From positions 22,774 to 86,773 of the forward strand of contig CALWES010000008.1 in NCBI GenBank assembly GCA_944377405.1: a stretch of DNA of 64,000 bases. The letters are read 5' to 3'. Each line of letters opens with the position of its first letter. Positions within the stretch are counted from its first letter, which is position 1. Below, one piece after another: positions 19,311-28,894 of the stretch. A program made the position numbers and the translations under genes. The notes under the pieces were generated by a model. The model was not told the DNA's origin. It ran no database searches and saw only the letters and a program-made list of their open reading frames with translations. The stretch comes from an uncultured Lachnospiraceae bacterium (lineage in GTDB: Bacteria > Bacillota > Clostridia > Lachnospirales > Lachnospiraceae).

Positions 19311-19338
19311 AGAATATAAGGGATTTAACAGCTTTTTC

Positions 19339-19367
19339 TTGTATTTTGCCATCGGAACACTTATAAT
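19339..19367 (+). promoter_or_regulatory. Promoter of ileS-glgP
   Basis: TTGTAT (19339-19344), 17-bp spacer, TATAAT (19362-19367). The leader of about 78 bases has no T-box sequence, unlike many ileS genes of Bacillota. Confidence 0.65.
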
Positions 19368-19451
19368 GGCTGTATTGCGCGCGTATGTAAGAATAGCATG
19401 GAAGGCGCAGATGACCCGATGAGGGGACCATTATTCAGAGGAGGAATGAAA

Positions 19452-22400
19452 ATGGCACTATACAAAAAGGTTGACACGTCCATGGACTTTGTGGGACGTG
19501 AAAGAGAAGTCGAGGACTTCTGGAAGAAAAACGACATATTCGAGAAATCAATCAAGGAGCATGAAGGGGATCCGAGTTATGTGTTCTATGACGGCCCGCC
19601 AACAGCGAACGGCAAGCCCCATATCGGACACGTGCTTACCCGATGCATCAAGGATCTGATCCCGCGTTACCAGACCATGAAGGGCAAGATGGTACCGAGG
19701 AAGGCCGGATGGGACACCCACGGACTTCCGGTGGAGCTGGAGGTGGAAAAGCAGATCGGCATCAACGGTAAGGACCAGATCGAATCCTACGGAATTGCTC
19801 CTTTTATTGAGCTCTGCAAGGAGAACGTCTGGAAATATAAGAGCATGTGGGAGGATTTTTCCTTTACCGTGGGCTTCTGGGCAGACATGGAGCATCCCTA
19901 TGTTACCTACTACAACGACTATATTGAGTCGGAGTGGTGGGCCTTAAAGGAGATCTGGAACAAGGGCCTTCTTTATAAGGGCTTCAAGATCGTTCCCTAC
20001 TGCCCCCGCTGCGGCACCCCCCTGTCATCCCATGAGGTGGCCCAGGGCTACAAGGACGTAAAGGAACGCTCCGCCATCGTGCGCTTTCAGGTAAAGGGAG
20101 AGGACGCCTATATCCTGGCATGGACCACGACGCCCTGGACCCTTCCTTCAAACGTGGCCCTCTGCGTACATCCGGATGAGCTGTATGTCAAGGCAAAGAG
20201 CCATCAGGACGGAAAGACCTATTACCTGGCAAAGGCCCTGATGGAGAAGCTCCTGGGAGAGGACGCGGAGATCCTGGAGACCTATAAGGGAAGTGAGCTG
20301 GAGCATAAGGAATATGAGCCCCTTTACCCCAGAGCGGCAGAGATCGCTGAAAAGCAGCACAAGAAGGGCCACTATGTGGTCTGCGATACCTATGTAACCA
20401 TGGAAGACGGTACCGGTATCGTTCATATCGCCCCCGCCTTTGGTGAGGACGATGCCAAGGTGGGCCGGAAATATGATCTGCCCTTCGTGCAGCTGGTGGA
20501 CGAAAAGGGCAACATGACCGGAGATTCCCGTTGGGAAGGCGTATTCGTAAAGAAGGCGGACCCCATGGTCCTCAAGGATCTGGAGGAGCGGGGCCTGCTG
20601 TTTGCCGCACCGGAATTTGAGCATTCCTATCCCCACTGCTGGAGATGCGGAACCCCCCTTCTTTACTATGCAAGGGAATCCTGGTACATCAAGATGAGTG
20701 CCGTAAGGGAGGACCTGATCCGCAACAACAATACCATCAACTGGATCCCGGAATCCATCGGCAAGGGCCGTTTCGGAGACTGGCTGGAGAACGTACAGGA
20801 CTGGGCCCTTTCCAGAAACCGTTACTGGGGCACGCCCCTTCCCGTATGGGAGTGCGAATGCGGCGAGCGCCACTGCATCGGAAGCCGTGAAGAGCTCAGA
20901 AAGATGAGCCCCAACTATGAGGCGGTACTGGCAGAGCTGAAGGCCGCAGGAGATAAGGGCTATGAGGGAGACAGCATCGAGCTTCACAGACCCTATATCG
21001 ATAAGGTGGAGATCACCTGCCCCAAGTGCGGAAAGCCCATGCACAGAGTTCCGGAGGTCATCGACTGCTGGTTCGATTCCGGTGCCATGCCCTTTGCACA
21101 GCACCACTATCCCTTCGAGAACAAGGAGCTTTTCGAGAAGGAGTTCCCGGCACAGTTCATCTCCGAGGCGGTGGATCAGACCAGAGGCTGGTTCTATTCC
21201 CTGCTGGCGGAGTCTACCCTGCTGTTTAACCGGGCTCCCTATGAGAACGTTATCGTACTGGGCCATGTCCAGGACGAGAACGGACAGAAGATGTCCAAGT
21301 CAAAGGGCAATGCGGTGGATCCCGTGGAGGCCCTGGATCAGTACGGTGCAGACGCCATCCGCTGGTATTTCTATACCAACTCCGCCCCCTGGCTGCCCAA
21401 CCGTTTCTACGGAAAGGCAGTAACGGAAGGCCAGAGAAAGTTCCTGGGCACCCTGTGGAACACCTATGCCTTCTATATCCTTTATGCAAATATCGACGGG
21501 TTCGATCCCATGAAATACACCCTGGAGCAGGAGAAGCTTGGGGTTATGGACCGCTGGATCCTCTCCAAGATGAACACCATGATCCGGGATGTGGATACCA
21601 ACATGTCCCAGTACAGGATCCCGGAGGCCTGCAAGGCTCTGGAGGTATTTGTGGACGACCTCTCCAACTGGTATGTAAGAAGGAGCCGTGAGCGTTTCTG
21701 GGCCAAGGGTATGGAGCAGGACAAGATCAATGCCTACATGACCTTGTTCACCGCACTGAAGAACACCATCCTCTGTGCAGCACCCTTCATCCCCTTCATG
21801 ACGGAGGCCATCTACCAGAACATGATCTGCTCCGTGGATCAGAACGCCAAGGAATCCGTCCATCTCTGCGACTTCCCGAAGTACGACGAGAGCTGCATCG
21901 ATGAGAAGCTGGAGCAGGATATGGACGAGGTCCTGGATATCGTTATCCTGGGCAGAGCAGCCCGGAACACCTCCGGACTGAAGAACCGTCAGCCCATCGG
22001 CAAGATGTATGTGAAGGCTGCCCACGAGCTGGCAGAGTTCTATATCGAGATCATCGAGGATGAGCTGAACGTAAAAGAGGTGATCTTCCGGGATGATGTA
22101 CGGGCATTTACCTCCTATACCTTCAAGCCCCAGTTAAAGACCGTGGGACCCAAGTACGGCAAGAACCTGGGCTTCATCCGCCAGCATCTGACGGACATGG
22201 ACGGAAATGCGGCCATGGATGAGCTGAACGAAAAGGGCCAGCTGAGCTTTACGGCGCCGGATGGAACGGAGATCGCCCTTACCAGGGAAGATCTGCTCAT
22301 TGACGTGTCCAAGCAGGGCGGCTACGTAACGGAGGAAGACCAGAACGTGACCGTGGTACTGGATACAAACCTGACCCAGGAGCTGATCGACGAGGGCTTT

Positions 22401-22643
22401 ATGAGAGAGATCATCTCAAAGGTACAGACCATGCGTAAGGAGGCCGGCTTTGAGGTGATGGACCGCATCTGCATCTATGCGGAGGGTACCCCCAAGATCA
22501 GCCAGGTGATCGAAAAATATGGAAAGGATATCTGCCATGACTGTATGGCGGAGGAAATAAAAGAGGGCAGTCTTTCAGGCTATCAGAAGGAATGGGACAT
22601 CAACGGTGAAAAGGTAACCCTTGGAGTTGAAAAGGTAGGATAA
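19452..22643 (+). CDS. ileS: Isoleucyl-tRNA synthetase (long, type 2)
   Basis: 1063 residues. The HIGH motif appears as PHIGH (near residue 57) and the KMSKS motif as QKMSKSKGN (near 615), with an editing domain between them. Two CxxC pairs (CPRCGTPL near 187, CWRCGTPL near 400) and a third (CPKCGKPM) lie in the catalytic half. The length and overall pattern match the eukaryote-like type 2 IleRS, a class noted for mupirocin tolerance in some bacteria; tolerance here is inference. The ATG at 19452 lies 9 bases after GGAGG. glgP follows after 6 bases. Confidence 0.96.
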   Translation: MALYKKVDTSMDFVGREREVEDFWKKNDIFEKSIKEHEGDPSYVFYDGPPTANGKPHIGHVLTRCIKDLIPRYQTMKGKMVPRKAGWDTHGLPVELEVEKQIGINGKDQIESYGIAPFIELCKENVWKYKSMWEDFSFTVGFWADMEHPYVTYYNDYIESEWWALKEIWNKGLLYKGFKIVPYCPRCGTPLSSHEVAQGYKDVKERSAIVRFQVKGEDAYILAWTTTPWTLPSNVALCVHPDELYVKAKSHQDGKTYYLAKALMEKLLGEDAEILETYKGSELEHKEYEPLYPRAAEIAEKQHKKGHYVVCDTYVTMEDGTGIVHIAPAFGEDDAKVGRKYDLPFVQLVDEKGNMTGDSRWEGVFVKKADPMVLKDLEERGLLFAAPEFEHSYPHCWRCGTPLLYYARESWYIKMSAVREDLIRNNNTINWIPESIGKGRFGDWLENVQDWALSRNRYWGTPLPVWECECGERHCIGSREELRKMSPNYEAVLAELKAAGDKGYEGDSIELHRPYIDKVEITCPKCGKPMHRVPEVIDCWFDSGAMPFAQHHYPFENKELFEKEFPAQFISEAVDQTRGWFYSLLAESTLLFNRAPYENVIVLGHVQDENGQKMSKSKGNAVDPVEALDQYGADAIRWYFYTNSAPWLPNRFYGKAVTEGQRKFLGTLWNTYAFYILYANIDGFDPMKYTLEQEKLGVMDRWILSKMNTMIRDVDTNMSQYRIPEACKALEVFVDDLSNWYVRRSRERFWAKGMEQDKINAYMTLFTALKNTILCAAPFIPFMTEAIYQNMICSVDQNAKESVHLCDFPKYDESCIDEKLEQDMDEVLDIVILGRAARNTSGLKNRQPIGKMYVKAAHELAEFYIEIIEDELNVKEVIFRDDVRAFTSYTFKPQLKTVGPKYGKNLGFIRQHLTDMDGNAAMDELNEKGQLSFTAPDGTEIALTREDLLIDVSKQGGYVTEEDQNVTVVLDTNLTQELIDEGFMREIISKVQTMRKEAGFEVMDRICIYAEGTPKISQVIEKYGKDICHDCMAEEIKEGSLSGYQKEWDINGEKVTLGVEKVG

Positions 22644-22649
22644 AGACAG

Positions 22650-25109
22650 ATGGAAAAAAAGTTTAACAAAGCCGCGTTTAAGACCGAGGTGAAGAACGCT
22701 GTCCGGAACATTTTCCGCAAGGAGATCGACGAAGCCACCCAGGAGCAGCTTTTCCAGGCTGTCTCCATGGTGGTGAAGGAGTGGATCATCGATGACTGGA
22801 TCAAGTGCCACAAGGAGATCAAGGAACAGGACGCAAAGATCGTTTACTATCTGTCCATGGAGTTCCTGGAGGGCCGTGCCCTTGGCAACAATCTGATCAA
22901 TCTCTGTAAGGAAAAGGAGGTCCGGGAGGCTCTGGAGGAGCTTAACATCGACCTTAACACCCTGGAGGACCAGGAGCCGGATCCGGCCCTTGGCAACGGC
23001 GGTCTGGGACGGCTTGCAGCCTGCTTCCTGGATTCCCTGTCCACCCTGAACTATCCGGCCTACGGCTGCGGCATCCGTTACAAGTACGGACTCTTCAAGC
23101 AGAAGATCGAGAACGGTTTTCAGGTGGAGAAGCCGGATAACTGGCTGAAGAACGGCTATCCCTTCGAGATCAAGCGGGCGGAGTATTCCTGCGAGGTCCG
23201 CTTCGGAGGCTATGTGGAGGTACAGTGGGACGGACACCGGAACCACTTCGTCCATAAGGGCTATCAGTCCGTAAATGCCGTTCCCTATGATATCCCCATC
23301 GTGGGCTATAACAATGGAATGGTCAACACCCTGCGGGTATGGGACGCGGAGCCCATCGAGGCCTTCAAGCTGGAGGAGTTCGATAAGGGCAACTATCAGA
23401 GAGCGGTGGAGCAGGCCAGCCTGGCAAAGACCATCGTGGACGTACTCTATCCCAATGACGACCACATGTCCGGAAAGGAGCTCCGTCTCAGACAGCAGTA
23501 TTTCTTCGTGTCCGCATCCCTCCAGAGGGCGGTACAGAAGTACATGGAGACCCACAAGGACATCCACAGGCTTCCGGAGAAGGTGGTCTTCCACATGAAC
23601 GACACCCATCCCACCCTGGCGGTGCCGGAGCTTATGCGGATCCTGCTGGACAACTACCAGCTGGAGTGGGACGAGGCCTGGGATATCACCACCCATTGCT
23701 GTGCCTTCACGAACCATACCATCATGTCCGAGGCACTGGAAAAGTGGCCCATCGAGCTCTTCTCCAGGCTCCTTCCCAGGATCTATCAGATCGTGGAGGA
23801 GATGAACCGCCGCTTCGCAAATATGATCAACGAAAAGTACGGTGATCAGCATGAGAAGCATAAGGCCATGGATGTCATTTACGACGGAAAGGTCCGCATG
23901 GCGAATATGGCCATCGTGGGAAGCTTCTCCGTAAATGGTGTGGCAGCCATCCATACGGAAATCCTGGAGAAGGAGGTCTTCAGGGATTATTATGAGCTCT
24001 GGCCGGAGAAGTTCTCCAATAAGACCAACGGCATCACTCAGAGAAGGTTCCTGCTTTCCGCAAATCCCCTTCTGGCCCAGTGGATCACGGACAAGATCGG
24101 GCCGGAGTGGATCACGGATCTGAAGCAGCTGAAGCGCCTTGAGGTCTATGCAGAGGACAAGAAGGCCCAGGAGGATCTCAGGAACATCAAGTACCAGAAC
24201 AAGGTACGACTTGCAAAGTATATCCAGGAGCACAATGGCATCGAAGTGGATCCCAGATCCATCTTCGACGTACAGGTAAAGAGGCTCCATGAGTATAAGC
24301 GTCAGCTTATGAATATCCTTCATGTGATGTACGTATACAATCAGCTGAAGGAAAACCCCAACATGGATTTCCTGCCCAGGACCTATATCTTTGGCGCCAA
24401 GGCAGCTTCCGGTTATTACCGGGCCAAGATGACCATCAAGCTCATCAACGCAGTGGCGGATGTGATCAACAACGACAAGACCATTCACGGCAAGATGAAG
24501 GTGGTATTCATCGAGGACTACAAGGTATCCAACGCAGAGCTGATCTTCCCGGCAGCAGAGGTCTCCGAGCAGATCTCCACCGCCTCCAAGGAAGCCTCAG
24601 GTACCTCCAACATGAAGTTCATGCTCAACGGAGCCCTGACCCTTGGCACCATGGACGGTGCCAACATCGAGATCGTTCAGGAGGCGGGAGCGGAGAACGC
24701 ATTCATTTTCGGTATGTCGGCTTCTGAGGTCATCGAACTGGAAAAGAACCGGAAGAACTATGATCCCATGGAGATCTTCAACTCAGACGCGGACATCCGC
24801 AAGGTGCTGATGCAGCTGATCAACGGATATTATTCTCCCGATGATCCGGAGCGTTTCCGGGATATCTACAATTCCCTGCTGAACAGACAGTCCGCAGGCG
24901 GTATCGCGGATCAGTACTTCATCCTCAAGGATTTCCGGAGCTACTGCAGGGCCCACGAGGAGGTGGACCGGAAGTACCGGGACGAGAGCTGGTGGGAAAA
25001 GGCCTCCATCCTGAACATTGCCAATGCAGGCAAGTTCTCCTCCGACAGGACCATTGAGGAATATGTAAAGGATATCTGGCACCTTCAGAAGCTGGATCTT
25101 CAGGCATAA
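22650..25109 (+). CDS. glgP: Glycogen/alpha-glucan phosphorylase
   Basis: 819 residues, the full family length. It releases glucose 1-phosphate from alpha-1,4-glucans. The N-terminal YYLSMEFLEGR block, GNGGLGRLAACFLDS, the DTHPTLAVPELMR region and the pyridoxal phosphate lysine in EASGTSNMKFMLNGA (near residue 660) are all present. It begins 6 bases after ileS, so the two are one transcript, an unusual pairing. A terminator follows at 25132. Confidence 0.97.
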   Translation: MEKKFNKAAFKTEVKNAVRNIFRKEIDEATQEQLFQAVSMVVKEWIIDDWIKCHKEIKEQDAKIVYYLSMEFLEGRALGNNLINLCKEKEVREALEELNIDLNTLEDQEPDPALGNGGLGRLAACFLDSLSTLNYPAYGCGIRYKYGLFKQKIENGFQVEKPDNWLKNGYPFEIKRAEYSCEVRFGGYVEVQWDGHRNHFVHKGYQSVNAVPYDIPIVGYNNGMVNTLRVWDAEPIEAFKLEEFDKGNYQRAVEQASLAKTIVDVLYPNDDHMSGKELRLRQQYFFVSASLQRAVQKYMETHKDIHRLPEKVVFHMNDTHPTLAVPELMRILLDNYQLEWDEAWDITTHCCAFTNHTIMSEALEKWPIELFSRLLPRIYQIVEEMNRRFANMINEKYGDQHEKHKAMDVIYDGKVRMANMAIVGSFSVNGVAAIHTEILEKEVFRDYYELWPEKFSNKTNGITQRRFLLSANPLLAQWITDKIGPEWITDLKQLKRLEVYAEDKKAQEDLRNIKYQNKVRLAKYIQEHNGIEVDPRSIFDVQVKRLHEYKRQLMNILHVMYVYNQLKENPNMDFLPRTYIFGAKAASGYYRAKMTIKLINAVADVINNDKTIHGKMKVVFIEDYKVSNAELIFPAAEVSEQISTASKEASGTSNMKFMLNGALTLGTMDGANIEIVQEAGAENAFIFGMSASEVIELEKNRKNYDPMEIFNSDADIRKVLMQLINGYYSPDDPERFRDIYNSLLNRQSAGGIADQYFILKDFRSYCRAHEEVDRKYRDESWWEKASILNIANAGKFSSDRTIEEYVKDIWHLQKLDLQA

Positions 25110-25131
25110 ACGCTAAAAAAGGCAAAAAAAT

Positions 25132-25174
25132 AAAACAGCACTTCCAGGGGAAACTCAGGAGTGCTGTTTTTTGT
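25132..25174. terminator. Bidirectional terminator between glgP and the YihY-type gene
   Basis: AAAACAGCACT (25132-25142) pairs with AGTGCTGTTTT (25160-25170), with T-runs after it on both strands. The minus-strand gene's stop codon (25155-25157) lies in the loop region. Confidence 0.85.
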
Positions 25175-26003
25175 CGTGCCTTATCCGGCTGTCTGCGGAA
25201 AGGAAGGAATTGATCTCCGCACCGAAAAACAGAAGGCAGATCACCACGAACATCCAGAACATGAGGAGCACGATGGCACCCAGGGATCCGTACATGTAGG
25301 AGATGTTCCGGAAATAGGTAAAATAAATGGAAAAAAGATAGGAGAGTACCAGCCAGCCCCCTGCTGCAAAGAGAGCTCCCGGATAGTGCCGGCGCACCGT
25401 GGTGGTCCGTCCCGGCATGACCCGGTAGACCAGCATGAAGCCGGAAAAGAGGAAGGCGAAGGCGATGAGGGCACGGAATCCCAGGATGTGGGAGGTGATC
25501 CGGGCGATCATGGGCAGGTATTCCTCAATGAGCCGCTGGATGGCGTCTCCCAGGATCAGGAGGATCAGGGAGAGGAGAAAGAGCAGCAGGAAGAGAAAGG
25601 TGAACCAGACGGCCCGAAGCCTCTTTCTGGGATAGGAGCTCTGATTCAGGTTTCCGTAGATCTTCATGATGCCGTTTTCAATGGCGTAGACGCCGGCAGA
25701 GGCGGACCAGAGGGCCATGGCGGCCGTAATGGAGAGCACGGCGCTGGGAGCCGTGATATAGAGGTTATCCGTTACGGAAAGGATCAGATAGCGGAACTGG
25801 GGCATGTCCGGAGCAGCGGAGATCAGGGTACTTTCCACAGTACCCTTGTCAAGTCCCGGAATGAACTGGATGGCCGTCATGATCACCATAAGGAAGGGGA
25901 CAACGGAGATGATCATCCAGAAGGTGGCAGAGGCGGCAAAGACCGGCATCTCGTCCTTCAGGAACTTTTGTATGATCTTGATGAGGGTTATCAGATTCTT
26001 CAT
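25155..26003 (-). CDS. YihY/BrkB family membrane protein
   Basis: 282 residues with six predicted helices. The N-terminal FAASATFWMIISVVPF segment and a later GALFAAGGWLVLSYLFSIYFTYF stretch with the following YGSLGAIVLLMFWM-like region are family marks. The function of the family is unsettled (once misnamed RNase BN). No ribosome site precedes the ATG, and the best promoter places the transcript start on the ATG itself, so it may be leaderless. It is convergent with glgP and divergent from the PAP2-like gene. Confidence 0.9.
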   Translation of the reverse strand: MKNLITLIKIIQKFLKDEMPVFAASATFWMIISVVPFLMVIMTAIQFIPGLDKGTVESTLISAAPDMPQFRYLILSVTDNLYITAPSAVLSITAAMALWSASAGVYAIENGIMKIYGNLNQSSYPRKRLRAVWFTFLFLLLFLLSLILLILGDAIQRLIEEYLPMIARITSHILGFRALIAFAFLFSGFMLVYRVMPGRTTTVRRHYPGALFAAGGWLVLSYLFSIYFTYFRNISYMYGSLGAIVLLMFWMFVVICLLFFGAEINSFLSADSRIRHDKKQHS

Positions 26004-26009
26004 GGGGCT

Positions 26010-26038
26010 ATCATAACACGTGTATGGAGGAAAAGCAA
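26010..26038 (-). promoter_or_regulatory. Promoter of the YihY-type gene, predicted leaderless
   Basis: On the minus strand, TTGCTT (26038-26033), 17-bp spacer, TATGAT (26015-26010) with an upstream TG. The expected start, 7 bases beyond, is 26003, the A of the ATG. Confidence 0.55.
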
Positions 26039-26097
26039 ACAGCCCCTTTTTTCCCCGGGGGTTTTATGTTAAACTGAAACGAGTTACGGTTTTTGAC

Positions 26098-26113
26098 AGG
26101 CCCAGGGGCCTGA
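26098..26113 (+). repeat. Palindrome in the leader of the PAP2-like gene
   Basis: CAGGCCC-AG-GGGCCTG, perfect 7-base arms, ending four bases before the AAGGAG ribosome site of the gene at 26131. It could be an operator or a hairpin that affects translation. The rest of the 127-base gap shows no clear promoter for the plus strand. Confidence 0.35.
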
Positions 26114-26130
26114 TAAAGGAGAGATACGAT

Positions 26131-26757
26131 ATGAAATGGATCAAGGAGCACCCATACTGTCTGCTGCTTTTATACCTTCCCTGCTATCTGGCGGCCTTTT
26201 TCATCATTGACAGGCTGCCTCTGGAGCACACCATCATCCGCTGCCCCCTGGATGATCTGATTCCCTTCAACCAGTACATGATCATCCCCTATGCGGTCTG
26301 GTATGCCTGGTTTCCCGGCTGGCTCCTGTACTTTCTGTTAAAATCCCGGGAGGAGTTTATCCGGCTGGCACTGGTGATGTTCTCCGGCATGACCATCTCC
26401 CTTCTGATCTATGTGATCTGGCCCAACGGCATCGACCTTCGGGAGCCCATTACGGGAACGGACATCTGCTCCAGGGCCCTCATACTGATCCGGGAAGCGG
26501 ATACCCCCTATGGGGTATGCCCCTCCATCCACATCTCCACCATCACCGCTATTATGCTGGTGATCCATGATACGAAGCTTCCGGACTTCACCCCTACGGT
26601 GAAGGGATACTGTCTGGTGATCACCCTGCTGATCGCCTGGGCAACCATGGCTACGAAGCAGCACAGCATCCTGGACGTTGCGGCAGGGGCAGCCCTGTCC
26701 GCAGTCCTTTATTACGGCCTTCTTTTGGCAGAGAAGAAGAGGGGGAAGAGGGTATGA
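26131..26757 (+). CDS. PAP2-superfamily phosphatase-like membrane protein
   Basis: 208 residues, five or six helices. The PAP2 motifs appear as PSIHIS (motif 2) and a TKQHSILD motif (motif 3, His and Asp kept). This form resembles the inositol-phosphorylceramide-synthase-like branch more than classic undecaprenyl-PP phosphatases, whose motif 3 begins with SR. Expected activity is lipid phosphate hydrolysis or phosphobase transfer outside the membrane. The ATG at 26131 follows AAGGAGA at the right distance. Its stop overlaps the rsuA start as ATGA. Confidence 0.82.
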   Translation: MKWIKEHPYCLLLLYLPCYLAAFFIIDRLPLEHTIIRCPLDDLIPFNQYMIIPYAVWYAWFPGWLLYFLLKSREEFIRLALVMFSGMTISLLIYVIWPNGIDLREPITGTDICSRALILIREADTPYGVCPSIHISTITAIMLVIHDTKLPDFTPTVKGYCLVITLLIAWATMATKQHSILDVAAGAALSAVLYYGLLLAEKKRGKRV

Positions 26758-27503
26758 CTGCCTTACGGCTTGACAAGTATCTCTGCGATATGGGGCAGGG
26801 AAGCCGAAGCGAAATAAAAAAGCTGATCAGAAAGGGACAGGTGACCGTAAAGGGAGAGACGGTCCGGGACCCGGGCTTCCAGGTGGAGGAAGGGGATCAG
26901 GTCACCCTGTCGGGACAGGTGATCGCCTATCATGCCTACGAATATTATATGCTGAATAAGCCGGCGGGGGTGATCTCCGCCTCCAGGACGGACCTGCGGG
27001 ACCAAAGGCAGCAGTGCGTGGTGGACCTGATCAGGGAAAAGAGCAGGAAGGACCTCTTCCCCGTGGGACGCCTGGACAAGGACACGGTGGGACTCCTTCT
27101 CATCACCAACGACGGCGCCCTGGCCCACGACCTCCTGTCCCCCAGGAAGCACGTGGAAAAGCTTTACTATGCGGAGCTTTCCCAGCCGGTCACCCAGGAG
27201 GCCCTGGACCGCTTGAGACAGGGAGTGGACATCGGAGATGAAAAGCCCACCCTGCCCTGCAGGATCGATGCTCCGGAGGGGGAGGAGGAGCCCTACGGCA
27301 GGCTCCTGATCCGGATCCGGGAGGGCCGCTACCATCAGATCAAACGGATGCTTGAGGCGGTGGGAAGCAGCGTCACCTACCTGAAGCGCCTTGCCATGGG
27401 AAGCCTGGTGCTGGATGAGGAGCTTCCGGAAGGGGGCTACCGGTGCCTCCGGGAAGAGGAGCTTCAGGCCCTGAAATCCGCCGGAACACTTGACAAACCC
27501 TGA
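26754..27503 (+). CDS. rsuA: 16S rRNA pseudouridine-516 synthase RsuA
   Basis: 249 residues. An N-terminal S4 domain (RLDKYLCDMGQGSRSE, with a basic KKLIRKGQVTV segment) precedes the pseudouridine synthase core, whose catalytic Asp is in GRLDKDTVGLLL (near residue 104). The KLYYAELS and RYHQIKRML motifs fit the RsuA/RluB/E/F branch; the single small S4 and length favour RsuA. It overlaps the upstream gene by four bases (ATGA). Its last codons hold the -35 box of the pheST promoter. Confidence 0.92.
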   Translation: MTALRLDKYLCDMGQGSRSEIKKLIRKGQVTVKGETVRDPGFQVEEGDQVTLSGQVIAYHAYEYYMLNKPAGVISASRTDLRDQRQQCVVDLIREKSRKDLFPVGRLDKDTVGLLLITNDGALAHDLLSPRKHVEKLYYAELSQPVTQEALDRLRQGVDIGDEKPTLPCRIDAPEGEEEPYGRLLIRIREGRYHQIKRMLEAVGSSVTYLKRLAMGSLVLDEELPEGGYRCLREEELQALKSAGTLDKP

Positions 27504-27517
27504 TTTCGTGGTAAAAT
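27490..27517 (+). promoter_or_regulatory. Promoter of the T-box-pheST operon
   Basis: A perfect TTGACA (27490-27495) inside the final codons of rsuA, 16-bp spacer, TAAAAT (27512-27517). Confidence 0.8.
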
Positions 27518-27534
27518 CTGAACGTGTCAACTAA

Positions 27535-27783
27535 ATCCTGAAAAAAGGCTGAGAAGATGCACAGTAGAGACCTGTACACGCAAAGAGAGGGAGATCACCG
27601 GCTGAGAGTTTCCTGCGTCCCTGCAGCATCTTGAAATTCACATCGGAGCCGCAGGGCCCAACACGAACCGTCAGTAAGTCCTGCCGTGTCATGCACGTTA
27701 CGCATAAGAGAAGTGCCTCACAGGAGGAATAAGGGTGGTACCGCGAGATACAGCTCGTCCCTTTACGGGACGGGCTTTTTTTG
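27535..27783 (+). ncRNA. T-box leader, phenylalanine-specific
   Basis: Stem I runs from GGCT (27547) to AGCC (27647-27650), closed also by GATGC/GCATC. The specifier loop holds GAAA-TTC-ACA, with the codon UUC at 27637-27639, matching tRNA-Phe. The T-box AAGGGTGGTACCGCG lies at 27731-27745; its UGGU would pair with ACCA of uncharged tRNA-Phe. A terminator follows at 27752-27782. It raises pheST expression when charged tRNA-Phe is scarce. Confidence 0.95.
27752..27782 (+). terminator. T-box regulated terminator
   Basis: AGCTCGTCCC (27752-27761) pairs with GGGACGGGCT (27767-27776) over ten base pairs, followed by seven T. The T-box bulge upstream supplies the competing antiterminator arm. Confidence 0.92.
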
Positions 27784-27856
27784 TGCCGGAAGGACATGCC
27801 GGAGGGATGGCCCGTACCGGAAGAACAGTAAGAGGAAAAGGTAAGGAGAGGATCAG

Positions 27857-28876
27857 ATGAACGAACAGCTTGCAAAGATCACAGAGGAAGCCCTCGGAAA
27901 GATCAGCGGGGCAGAGAACCTGGACGCCCTGAATGAGGTCCGGGTGGAGTACCTTGGCAAAAAAGGACATATCACCGCTGTGATGAAGGAAATGAAGAAT
28001 GTGGCTCCGGAGGACAGACCGGCCTTCGGACAGATGGTAAACGACGCCCGCAGTAAGGTGGAGGAGGCCCTGGAGGCAGCGAAGGAAGCCCTGTCCCAGG
28101 CAGCGATCCGGGAGCGCCTTGCGGCAGAGGTCATCGACGTGACCCTTCCTGCCAGGAAGGCCAGCATCGGCCACGGACATCCCTGCCAGATCGCTCTGGA
28201 TGAAGTGGAGCGGATCTTCATCGGCATGGGCTACGAGGTGGTGGAAGGACCTGAGATCGAGTGGCAGGAATATAATTTCACGAAGCTCAATATCCCGGAG
28301 GGACATCCGGCAAGAGACGAGCAGGATACCTTCTATATCACGGACGAGATCCTGCTCCGCTCCCAGACCTCACCGGTCCAGGCAAGAGTCATGGAGCAGG
28401 GCAAGCTTCCCATCCGTATGATCGCACCGGGAAGAGTATTCCGTTCCGACAGCATTGACGCTACCCACAGCCCCTCCTTCAACCAGATCGAGGGCCTTGT
28501 GGTGGATAAGCATATCACCATGACGGACCTGAAGGGAACCCTGGATGAGTTTGCAAAGGAGCTCTTCGGACCGGAGACGAAGACCCGTTTCCGTCCCCAT
28601 CACTTCCCCTTTACGGAGCCCTCTGCAGAGGTGGATGTGAGCTGCTTCAAGTGCGGCGGAAAGGGCTGCCGCTTCTGTAAGGGTGAAGGCTGGATCGAGA
28701 TCCTGGGCTGCGGCATGGTCCATCCCCACGTGCTGGATATGTGCGGCATCGATTCCAGGGAATATACCGGCTTTGCCTTTGGTGTAGGTCTGGAGCGTAT
28801 CGCCCTTCTGAAGTACGAGATCGACGATATGCGGCTTCTGTATGAAAATGATCAGAGATTCTTAAATCAGTTCTAA
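27857..28876 (+). CDS. pheS: Phenylalanyl-tRNA synthetase alpha subunit
   Basis: 339 residues. An N-terminal coiled coil (1-90) precedes the class II core, with [15 protein letters not shown] (motif 1 region), the [10 protein letters not shown] motif 2 region, and [15 protein letters not shown] as motif 3. [18 protein letters not shown] insert with four cysteines (about 262-276) may bind zinc and is a feature of part of the family. The ATG follows GGAGAGGATCAG. It forms an alpha2-beta2 enzyme with PheT, encoded 18 bases on, under the Phe T-box. Confidence 0.97.
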   Translation: MNEQLAKITEEALGKISGAENLDALNEVRVEYLGKKGHITAVMKEMKNVAPEDRPAFGQMVNDARSKVEEALEAAKEALSQAAIRERLAAEVIDVTLPARKASIGHGHPCQIALDEVERIFIGMGYEVVEGPEIEWQEYNFTKLNIPEGHPARDEQDTFYITDEILLRSQTSPVQARVMEQGKLPIRMIAPGRVFRSDSIDATHSPSFNQIEGLVVDKHITMTDLKGTLDEFAKELFGPETKTRFRPHHFPFTEPSAEVDVSCFKCGGKGCRFCKGEGWIEILGCGMVHPHVLDMCGIDSREYTGFAFGVGLERIALLKYEIDDMRLLYENDQRFLNQF

Positions 28877-28894
28877 TGGGGAGGAGAGATAACA

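Noticed and set aside
19311..19451. T-box leader for ileS
   Set aside because: I looked for the TGGTACCGCG-type core and a stem I with an AUC specifier and found neither; only a promoter is visible.
22575..24488. 637-codon open frame opposite glgP
   Set aside because: Antisense of a fully conserved glycogen phosphorylase; low-complexity product with no family features.
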